Assembly (NCBI GenBank): GCA_003152975.1
Contig: PMBP01000365.1
Span: 14,698 to 20,559, forward strand
Origin: Phycisphaerales bacterium
Lineage (GTDB): Bacteria > Planctomycetota > Phycisphaerae > Sedimentisphaerales > Anaerohalosphaeraceae
Direction: 5' to 3'
Length of the DNA stretch: 5,862 nt
Positions within the stretch are counted from its first letter, which is position 1. Each line of letters begins with the position of its first letter. The notes below the pieces were generated by a model. That model was not told the DNA's origin. It worked only from the letters and a program-made list of their open reading frames with translations, and did no database searches. The position numbers were made by a program, and so were the translations under genes. This document shows positions 1 through 4,841 of the stretch, piece by piece.

Positions 1-43
1 TAAAAAGAGATACCGCCATCAATAGAAATAGGATTTTTTTCAT
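1..43 (-). CDS. 5' fragment of a gene with a signal-peptide-like N-terminus
   Basis: Reading leftward from an ATG at 43-41, the frame gives MKKILFLLMAVSLF and runs off the window edge. Two lysines followed by an unbroken hydrophobic stretch is the n-region and h-region pattern of a Sec signal peptide or a lipoprotein signal. The cleavage site lies outside the window, so neither type nor product can be named. The start is well supported: an AAGGAG Shine-Dalgarno (plus-strand 50-55) sits 6 nt upstream, and a consensus promoter lies further upstream at 184-213. I infer an exported or envelope protein. It is transcribed divergently from the DUF2157 operon. Confidence 0.7.
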   Translation of the reverse strand, partial: MKKILFLLMAVSLF

Positions 44-183
44 CGTTTTCTCCTTTTTCCTCAAATCAGTAACCGTACTATCCCAACGAACGATTCGGTT
101 TCAATCACGATAAGCGGGACTTTTATGGGGATCGACAGATGTCGTAGGACCCAAAAAGACCCTGCCCCGAAACCACGCTTGGC

Positions 184-213
184 ATTATAATTCCGAATTG
201 TCGGTCTTGTCAA
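184..213 (-). promoter_or_regulatory. Consensus sigma-70-type promoter for the left-edge gene
   Basis: On the minus strand there is a perfect TTGACA (213-208) and a perfect TATAAT (189-184) separated by 18 nt. Immediately upstream, 221-236 holds an A/T core (AAATAATTAT) flanked by CCGA and TCGG, where an UP element or an operator would sit. Transcription would start near 177, giving a leader of about 134 nt before the ATG at 43. The leader has a short hairpin candidate (CGAC/GTCG around 133-144) and a possible long-range pairing of GGTTTC with GAAACC. I do not recognise a known riboswitch in it. Confidence 0.72.
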
Positions 214-411
214 GGAATGTCCGATAATTATTTCGGAGATCGCTCGATTCCCCCATAACTTGGTAGGAAAGGAATGAGATTGGCATGGACAACTCACGGC
301 GTGTTCATTATATGTATCAAGTTCGATCATAATATGCCCATTCGTAATATTTTACCACAAGCCGCCGAATTGCAAGCCATTGTGAATTAAAGACTTATGA
401 TGTTTGCCTTT

Positions 412-440
412 TTGACACAGGATTTGTAATCCCCTATACT
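412..440 (+). promoter_or_regulatory. Near-consensus sigma-70-type promoter for the DUF2157 operon
   Basis: TTGACA (412-417) and TATACT (435-440) are separated by exactly 17 nt, and the sequence upstream of the -35 box is A/T-rich. Transcription would start near 447, leaving a leader of roughly 127 nt before the ATG at 574. The long leader and the possible 519-535 hairpin could allow regulation, but no known element is recognised. Confidence 0.72.
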
Positions 441-573
441 GAGTGTCAATCGTGTTGATAGCTAAAACCCGGATCACGGACTGGCTATGGAATGGTTTGT
501 TGACTTTGAATCTTCGGAGGCGGTAGGATGCCGCCATTGGGATTCGATTGGATGGTTTCACAGGAGACGCATT

Positions 574-1923
574 ATGAAGAGCAAATTGCCACCCGCCCGT
601 TTTCGGCGGCAACTCAAGGAGCAGTTGGTGATTCTCGAAACGGAGGGGGCATTGTCCCCGCCCCAGGTCCAGCAGCTCACGGATCGTTACCAGCTCGGCA
701 ATCTTGCGGCCGAGACGACGCAATCGCTGCTGATGACCATCTATATGATCGGCTCGGTCCTGATTGGGATCGGCGTGATCAGCTTTGTCGCGGCACATTG
801 GGAGGAGCTGAGCCGCGGCACAAAAGTGGCAATGCTGTTTGCGGCGATGTTGGCGGCGCACACGGGGGGTTTTGTCCTGTGGAGGTGGAGCGGCTATCCC
901 CGACTGGGTCATGCGCTGGTCGTGCTGGGAACGCTGATCTTCGGGGCCAATATCGGGCTGATCGCCCAGATCTTTCACATCCAGGAAAATCCGTACAATG
1001 GATTTCTGCTCTGGAGCATCGGCGCGGCAGCGGTGGCGTATGCCCTTGTCAGCGTGCCGAACGCAATGATCGCACTGGTCACGGCGGGGATCTTCATGTT
1101 CGGCAACCTGACAGACTTTCACGGGCGGGGCGGAATAGCCAACCAGTCGTACTGGCCGTACATCGTACTGATCGTGTTTGTGCCGATGGTCTATCAGCTT
1201 CGTTCATACGGTGTGGCGTGGCTGACCTCGGCCTTGTGGGTTATGTCCATGATCGGGTGCATGGCCGGCCACTTCGAGGATCCAAATGCCGGACGCTTCG
1301 TCCTACTGGCGATTTCCTTGGCCTCGCTGGGACTGCTGGGCTGGGGCTTGCTGCGATCTCCTTTCGAAGCGGCCGACATCATTCGGGTTCCGGCCTGTAC
1401 CATGGGTATCATTGCCGCAACGCTGGCGGCCTATCTGTATTCCTTCCACGGGATCAGCGAGGAGCTTGCCCCTTTCGGTTACTCCGTTTGGCTGACGATC
1501 GGGCCGGTGAAGATAACATTGGCCGTGATCCCGGCCGTGCTGGCGGTAGGAGTGGCGGCCCTGGCGCTCGTCCGCGGGATCAAAGCGATTCCCTTGCTAT
1601 TGCTTATGGTGGCTGTCGCGATCGGAGTAATGGCGGGAATCCGCGTGCCGGGGGAAAGCTATTTCGAGTTGACGATCGCGGCCAATGCCCTGTATGTCCT
1701 GATGGTCTGCGTGTTGTTCGCCGCGAGTCTGGCCTACGAGGATCGAAGAATATTCTGGGGCTCGGTATTCCTGGCCATCCTCTTGGTCGTGAGCCGGACT
1801 CTGGAATATGAAACGGAATTGCTAATCAAGGCGGCGATTTTCATTGCCTGCGGCATCGCGCTGATCGTTGGTGGGGCGATGTTCGAACGTTATCTCAAAT
1901 CCAGGAGATTGAGCCATGTCTAA
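574..1923 (+). CDS. DUF2157 family multi-pass membrane protein
   Basis: A 449-residue integral membrane protein of unknown biochemical role. Residues about 13-155 match DUF2157 as I know it: a cytoplasmic-looking N-terminal helix (LVILETEGALSP), then a first membrane segment leading into FVAAHWEELSRGTK (71-84), then LGHALVVLGTLIFGANIGLIAQIFHI (spanning 111-136). The rest is a chain of hydrophobic segments, about 13-14 in all, ending in a basic tail (residues 437-446). The start at 574 is chosen over the in-frame ATG at 487 because AGGAG (562-566) lies 7 nt upstream of 574. The extra 29 residues from 487 lack a Shine-Dalgarno and do not look like the family. The 3' end overlaps the next gene by 8 nt, and the two form an operon. 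An energy, transport or envelope role would be speculation. Confidence 0.9.
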   Translation: MKSKLPPARFRRQLKEQLVILETEGALSPPQVQQLTDRYQLGNLAAETTQSLLMTIYMIGSVLIGIGVISFVAAHWEELSRGTKVAMLFAAMLAAHTGGFVLWRWSGYPRLGHALVVLGTLIFGANIGLIAQIFHIQENPYNGFLLWSIGAAAVAYALVSVPNAMIALVTAGIFMFGNLTDFHGRGGIANQSYWPYIVLIVFVPMVYQLRSYGVAWLTSALWVMSMIGCMAGHFEDPNAGRFVLLAISLASLGLLGWGLLRSPFEAADIIRVPACTMGIIAATLAAYLYSFHGISEELAPFGYSVWLTIGPVKITLAVIPAVLAVGVAALALVRGIKAIPLLLLMVAVAIGVMAGIRVPGESYFELTIAANALYVLMVCVLFAASLAYEDRRIFWGSVFLAILLVVSRTLEYETELLIKAAIFIACGIALIVGGAMFERYLKSRRLSHV

Positions 1924-2440
1924 GCGAGGACTCTACTTTTTGTTGGCCGTGATCCTGCAAGCGGGAATCCTTGCGGCTGTACCCGCCCGGCAGATTCACG
2001 CCCGCATGACCGGCAAGCTGATCACGATCAAGACCGCGCCGGTCGATCCGTACAGCTTTCTGAGCGGTTATCATGTGATCCTGGGTTTCGATATCTCCAC
2101 GCCGCCTGATGTGTCGTATATGCAGGTTGGTGATGTACGAAATTATCCCGTCTTTGTCGTTCTCCGGGAGCGGTTCGACAAGGTCTGGGAGATCGACTCG
2201 ATCCACAAGGAGTGGCCCAAGGATGTACCCTCGGACAAGATCGTCATTCGCGGCAAGACAGACAATAACCGTATCCGATACGGGATTGAGCATTATTTCA
2301 TCCCCGAGACCGATCGCAGCCAGATCGAAAGCGACTTCCGAGCAAACCGCACCGAGTCTTATGCCCAGGTCAAGGTCGATCGCTTCGGTAACGCCGCGCT
2401 TGTCGGCATGAAAATCAAGGACAAGCTGTACGAGTACTGA
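1916..2440 (+). CDS. GDYXXLXYXI-motif domain protein
   Basis: A 174-residue protein with one N-terminal hydrophobic segment (about residues 5-23), so probably membrane-anchored or exported, with the rest outside the cytoplasm. The family signature is visible: DP at 44-45, then GYHVILGFDI (51-60), which aligns with G-D-Y-V-x-L-x-Y-x-I, and later RYGIEHYFIPE (121-131), another conserved block. A basic, dimer-like C-terminal strand set (VKVDRFGNAAL, 152-162) follows. Family members are commonly found beside DUF2157 or DUF4401 membrane proteins, as here, and their function is unknown. The D-Y pair of the core motif is replaced by Y-H in this copy. The gene starts inside the last codons of the DUF2157 gene, with AGGAG (1903-1907) 8 nt upstream, which implies translational coupling. 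I infer an accessory subunit of the DUF2157 protein. Confidence 0.85.
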   Translation: MSKRGLYFLLAVILQAGILAAVPARQIHARMTGKLITIKTAPVDPYSFLSGYHVILGFDISTPPDVSYMQVGDVRNYPVFVVLRERFDKVWEIDSIHKEWPKDVPSDKIVIRGKTDNNRIRYGIEHYFIPETDRSQIESDFRANRTESYAQVKVDRFGNAALVGMKIKDKLYEY

Positions 2441-2468
2441 GCAAGGTATCCCCGGCAACAGTCAGAAT

Positions 2469-2909
2469 TTATTGCAGGGATTCGATGTCGGCAAGATCTT
2501 TGGCCCGGCCAACGGCTCGTTTATTACGGATCAGCTCGGCCTTTCCAAGATATTGTACGGGGACCTTGCCGAGTAAACCGGCGATTTTCCCGGTTGCGAT
2601 TTCTTCCCAAGTCAGTCCTGTCAGGGAAGTCATCAGGTCGATTCGGACCGGTGGAAATCCGAGTTGGATCACCCGATGGGGATCCGAAAAATCCTCCGCC
2701 TGGAGATTCAGCGACCCAAAGCCAAACGCGCGGAGGGCATCGAGCACTCTACGCGAATTATCCTGTTCCGGCCGGACCAGGATGTCCAGATCACCAGTGA
2801 ATCGCGGAGCGCCGTGGAAGGCGAGGGCAAACGCGCCGACGATGACATAGTCAACCTGACGGGCGTTGAATAACTCGACCAACTCGCTGAAGTCGGGGGA
2901 GAGTTCCAT
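2469..2909 (-). CDS. Nucleotidyltransferase-fold protein, DUF6036-like
   Basis: A 146-residue protein of the minimal nucleotidyltransferase type. The helix-turn glycine motif is VGAFALAFHG (24-33), followed by the metal-binding pair in TGDLDILV (D40 and D42). A third acidic residue is D91 in VRIDLM. A basic C-terminal signature, NKRAVGRAKDLADIE (129-143), is typical of the DUF6036/AbiEii-like group. All three carboxylates are present, so an active enzyme transferring a nucleotide to an unknown target is plausible. The start ATG lies inside the upstream 62-aa gene, in another frame, with AGGA (2916-2919) 6 nt upstream. Family relatives include toxins of toxin-antitoxin and abortive-infection systems, but that role is not shown here. 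The gene converges on the DUF2157 operon with a 28-nt gap and no clear hairpin terminator. Confidence 0.82.
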   Translation of the reverse strand: MELSPDFSELVELFNARQVDYVIVGAFALAFHGAPRFTGDLDILVRPEQDNSRRVLDALRAFGFGSLNLQAEDFSDPHRVIQLGFPPVRIDLMTSLTGLTWEEIATGKIAGLLGKVPVQYLGKAELIRNKRAVGRAKDLADIESLQ

Positions 2910-3039
2910 AAACCATCCTCATGTAGAGAAACACCGCCTCAATCCGTTCTTCGGGCGGCCGTGACATCCAGTACTCCCGATTTTGCCGGATTTCATTATG
3001 CTCGGAAATGTTCGCCTTGTGAACCACTCGTTCAATCAT
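2851..3039 (-). CDS. Small partner protein upstream of the nucleotidyltransferase
   Basis: A 62-residue charged protein with no membrane segment. The central block WMSRPPEERIEAV (24-36) followed by YG (44-45) and RLQRVGRVIQ (49-58) matches, from memory, a small conserved protein often found directly upstream of DUF6036-like nucleotidyltransferases. The ATG at 3039 is preferred to the GTG at 3093 because the longer version would begin inside the upstream terminator hairpin and cross the promoter. There is no convincing Shine-Dalgarno, because the -10 box sits 6 nt before the ATG. The last 59 nt overlap the nucleotidyltransferase gene out of frame. A role as antitoxin, chaperone or regulator of the enzyme is inference from position and size. 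Confidence 0.72.
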   Translation of the reverse strand: MIERVVHKANISEHNEIRQNREYWMSRPPEERIEAVFLYMRMVYGTLPRLQRVGRVIQRPSG

Positions 3040-3045
3040 ATCCGT

Positions 3046-3074
3046 ATTATACCCGATAATCCATCGGAATGCAA
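3046..3074 (-). promoter_or_regulatory. Promoter of the small-protein/nucleotidyltransferase pair, probably leaderless
   Basis: On the minus strand, TTGCAT (3074-3069) is followed after exactly 17 nt by a perfect TATAAT (3051-3046). The usual start point, 7 nt after the -10 box, is position 3039, which is the A of the ATG of the 62-aa gene. The mRNA would then have no leader, consistent with the missing Shine-Dalgarno. The -35 box begins 6 nt beyond the U-rich end of the preceding terminator. Confidence 0.65.
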
Positions 3075-3080
3075 CGAAAT

Positions 3081-3115
3081 AGAAAAGGGGCACACGATCC
3101 GTCGTGCGCCCCTTT
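3081..3115 (-). terminator. Rho-independent terminator of the NfeD/SPFH operon
   Basis: In the minus-strand transcript, GGGGCGCACGA (3112-3102) pairs with UCGUGUGCCCC (3097-3087) around a 4-nt CGGA loop, and the 3' arm is followed by UUUUCU. The stem is 11 bp including one G-U wobble, and three A-U pairs can extend it. On the plus strand that wobble becomes an A-C mismatch and the tail is only TTTGG, so the hairpin works best for minus-strand transcription. It lies 22 nt past the SPFH stop codon. Confidence 0.85.
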
Positions 3116-3137
3116 GGCTTATGACTTGTGAACCGGA

Positions 3138-4097
3138 TTACTTGGGCAGGGCCGGCTGGGCGGGCGCGGTGATGACCGAGGTCGCCGATTTGATGATGCC
3201 CGCGATATCGGCCAGATCGGCCGGGATAATCATGGTGTTGTTGGCCTTGGCCAGCTTGCCGAACTCGCCGAGATATTGCTCGGCCACCCGCAGGTTGACG
3301 GCATTGATGCCGCCCGGCTCGTTGATCGCCTTGGCGATCGCGCGGATCCCCTCGGAGGTGGCCTCGGCCACTTTACGGATCTCGGCGGCGCGGCCCTCGG
3401 CCTCGTTGATCCGCTTTTGCTTTTCGCCTTCCGAGTAGGCGATCACTTCCTGCTTTTGGCCTTCGGCGCGGTTGATCTTGGCCTGCTTGTCGCCTTCGGA
3501 CTCGGCGATCAGGGCGCGCTTTTCGCGCTCGGCCCGCATCTGCTTTTCCATCGCGTCGCGGATGCCCTGCGGCGGCTGGATGTTCTTGACCTCGTAGCGC
3601 GTGACCTTCACGCCCCACGGGTCGGAGGCCTTATCGACGGCGGCGACGATGGAGCTGTTGATGATGTCGCGTTCCTCGAAGGTCTTGTCGAGCTCGAGCT
3701 TGCCCATCACGCTTCGCATGGTCGTTTGCGCCAATTGCGTGGCGGCGAACATGTAGTTGTTGATGCCGTACGAGGCCTTCTGCGGATCGACCACCTGCAT
3801 GTAGAGGATGCCATCGACCTCAACGGCGATGTTGTCCTTGGTGATGCACTGTTGCGGCGGGACATCGACGGCCGTCTCTTTGAGCGAATGGCGATAGGCC
3901 ACGCGATCGACGAACGGGATCAGCAGGTGCAGTCCCGCTTCGAGGGTCTTTTGGTACTTGCCGAGCCGCTCGACAATGAAGGCATACCGCTGCGGCACGA
4001 TGCGAATGTACTTGAAGAACGCGATCACGGCGCCCAAAACGATCAGACCGATGATGATCGTCCAGGGACTGACTGAATTTCCGGCTGCCAGTAACAT
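3138..4097 (-). CDS. qmcA: SPFH/Band 7 domain protein, QmcA/paraslipin-like
   Basis: A 319-residue membrane-anchored SPFH (stomatin/prohibitin/flotillin/HflK) protein. One N-terminal membrane segment (about residues 11-28) is followed by the SPFH domain: VPQRYAFIVERLGKYQKTLEAGLHLLIPFVDRV (spanning 34-66), then VDVPPQQCITKDNI (77-90), then the DPWGVKVTRYEVKNIQPP block (159-176). Residues about 180-255 form a charged helix with four exact 11-residue repeats around E-G. The C-terminus carries the family's NNTMIIPADL segment (286-295). Length suits the QmcA/paraslipin group. Such proteins assemble into large cage-like rings in the inner membrane and are linked to membrane organisation and quality control. 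AAGGAG (4105-4110) lies 7 nt upstream of the ATG. It follows the NfeD gene by 14 nt, the usual pairing for this family. The gene symbol is assigned by family resemblance. Confidence 0.93.
   Translation of the reverse strand: MLLAAGNSVSPWTIIIGLIVLGAVIAFFKYIRIVPQRYAFIVERLGKYQKTLEAGLHLLIPFVDRVAYRHSLKETAVDVPPQQCITKDNIAVEVDGILYMQVVDPQKASYGINNYMFAATQLAQTTMRSVMGKLELDKTFEERDIINSSIVAAVDKASDPWGVKVTRYEVKNIQPPQGIRDAMEKQMRAEREKRALIAESEGDKQAKINRAEGQKQEVIAYSEGEKQKRINEAEGRAAEIRKVAEATSEGIRAIAKAINEPGGINAVNLRVAEQYLGEFGKLAKANNTMIIPADLADIAGIIKSATSVITAPAQPALPK
3372..3503 (-). repeat. Four degenerate 33-nt coding repeats in the SPFH gene
   Basis: The region encodes residues 199-242 as four 11-residue units, with E-G at 201-202, 212-213, 223-224 and 234-235 and isoleucine at regular offsets (208, 219, 230). 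On the plus strand this shows as a recurring GCCTTCGG-like word about every 33 nt. The period fits a hendecad coiled coil, known in stomatin and flotillin relatives, so this is protein-driven rather than a mobile or regulatory repeat. Confidence 0.7.
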
Positions 4098-4111
4098 AGG
4101 TGTTCTCCTTT

Positions 4112-4582
4112 CTACTTGGAACCGAGTGAACGAACCTTCAATACCAGATTATCCTGCCCGACGATCTCGACGACCGTGCCGGGTTCGAGGGCCTGTTCGG
4201 CCTGGGCCTGCCAGTCGGTGCCGTGAAACTCGATCTTGCCGCGCAGGCCGGGCGCGATCCGCTCCTTGACGGTGGCCTGTTCGCCGAGGTATTCGCAGCG
4301 ATTGATGCCCATCTCTTTGCTCTTGGGCGCAAGGCCGGTGAAGACCTTCTTGAGCCACCACCGCAGGCACACCAGGAACACGATCGACGAGGCCAGAAAG
4401 ATCAGGAGCTGGCCATTGATGCCCAGGGCCTTGTAAAGCATGCAGACCACGGCTGTCAGGCACGCCCCCAGCCCGAAGAACATGATGATCAGGCCGGGCG
4501 CCATCAGCTCGAACAGAAAGAGCAGTACGCCGACCAGAAACCAGATGATGTCTGGCCGCATAAATTGTTTTAGGAATTCCAT
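4112..4582 (-). CDS. NfeD-like membrane protein, short YbbJ type
   Basis: A 156-residue protein of the short NfeD class, without the long form's protease domain. Three hydrophobic segments (about 11-28, 30-50 and 57-76) form the membrane part, including FLFELMAPGLIIMFFGLGA (22-40), typical of the family. The C-terminal part from about residue 98 (YLGEQATVKERIAPGLRGKI, then a short W124 turn and GTVVEIVGQDNLVLKV) is the soluble OB-fold beta-barrel that is thought to work with the partner SPFH protein. ATG 4582 is chosen over the in-frame ATG at 4675: a purine-rich AGGGAAGG precedes 4582, and the extra 31 residues are arginine-rich and unlike the family. The gene is first in a two-gene operon with the SPFH gene. 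I see no convincing promoter boxes upstream on this strand. Confidence 0.9.
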   Translation of the reverse strand: MEFLKQFMRPDIIWFLVGVLLFLFELMAPGLIIMFFGLGACLTAVVCMLYKALGINGQLLIFLASSIVFLVCLRWWLKKVFTGLAPKSKEMGINRCEYLGEQATVKERIAPGLRGKIEFHGTDWQAQAEQALEPGTVVEIVGQDNLVLKVRSLGSK

Positions 4583-4681
4583 TGCCTTCCCTTTCGCATA
4601 AACCGTTCGTTTCGCCTGTGTTCCATCCCGCTGCAACGCCGCGCACCGCGCCGGTCTATTGGTACGACGCGGCAAAGCGGC

Positions 4682-4717
4682 GTTTGTGACAAACTCCCGG
4701 ATTTTTCCCGGATCCGG
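4682..4717. promoter_or_regulatory. Possible operator cluster: perfect odd palindrome plus repeated CCGGAT words
   Basis: GTTTGT-G-ACAAAC (4682-4694) is a perfect 13-bp inverted repeat with a central G. It is followed directly by two copies of TCCCGGAT (4695-4702 and 4706-4713), exactly 11 bp or one helical turn apart. The second copy runs into the palindrome CCGGATCCGG (4708-4717). The cluster lies between the divergent NfeD and secreted-protein genes, about 100 nt upstream of the NfeD start, where a regulator could act on either. No regulator family is recognised. Chance cannot be excluded for short palindromes in a GC-rich region. Confidence 0.35.
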
Positions 4718-4751
4718 CCGTTGGCGGACTGCGGGGCGGTCAAACCCATTC

Positions 4752-4780
4752 TTGCCGCCCCCCTCCCGGCCGGATATGCT
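4752..4780 (+). promoter_or_regulatory. Weak candidate promoter for the secreted protein gene
   Basis: TTGCCG (4752-4757) and TATGCT (4775-4780) are separated by 17 nt. The spacing is ideal but only 3 of 6 and 4 of 6 positions match consensus. Transcription would start near 4787, giving a leader of about 55 nt. A TATAAA at 4797-4802 is an alternative -10 box but has no -35 partner. Confidence 0.35.
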
Positions 4781-4841
4781 CTATGTGCCGAATCGGTATA
4801 AATCAATCCCGAAAATGCCGAAAGATTGGGAGACAGGACCT

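Larger units (their letters stand above)
44..573. other. Divergent intergenic control region
   Basis: About 530 nt separate the left-edge gene (minus) from the DUF2157 operon (plus). The stretch is visibly AT-richer than the surrounding genes. It contains one strong promoter in each direction and two leaders of about 130 nt. Near the right end, GGCGG (519-523) and CCGCC (531-535) could form a 5-bp hairpin with a 7-nt loop in the DUF2157 leader. An 89-codon frame on the minus strand (61-330) has low-complexity composition, no recognisable family, and spans the promoter and the leader, so I treat it as non-coding. I see no tRNA, small RNA with a clear terminator, or repeat array here. Confidence 0.6.

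Noticed and set aside
61..330. 89-codon minus-strand frame upstream of the left-edge gene
   Set aside because: It contains the consensus promoter and the leader of the next gene, has no recognisable family and no good ribosome binding site, and lies in AT-rich non-coding-looking sequence.
307..335. TATAAT on the minus strand at 307-312 as another promoter
   Set aside because: No acceptable -35 box lies 16-18 nt upstream, and the region is AT-rich, so the match is probably chance.
487..573. N-terminal extension of the DUF2157 protein from ATG 487
   Set aside because: There is no Shine-Dalgarno at 487, while AGGAG precedes the ATG at 574. The extra 29 residues do not resemble the family.
528..1811. 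427-codon plus-strand frame, considered as a second gene or evidence of a frameshift
   Set aside because: It is a shadow of the DUF2157 gene in another frame, rich in G, R, D and A. The DUF2157 frame is intact throughout.
2441..2468. Bidirectional terminator between the convergent GDYXXLXYXI and nucleotidyltransferase genes
   Set aside because: The 28-nt gap has no stable inverted repeat followed by a T tract on either strand.
3276..4076. 266-codon plus-strand frame antisense to the SPFH gene
   Set aside because: Its residue pattern is the mirror of the GC-rich SPFH codons, with no start signal and no family. It is an antisense shadow.
4583..4675. 31-residue N-terminal extension of the NfeD-like protein
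   Set aside because: It is arginine-rich, unlike short NfeD proteins, and a purine-rich site precedes the ATG at 4582.
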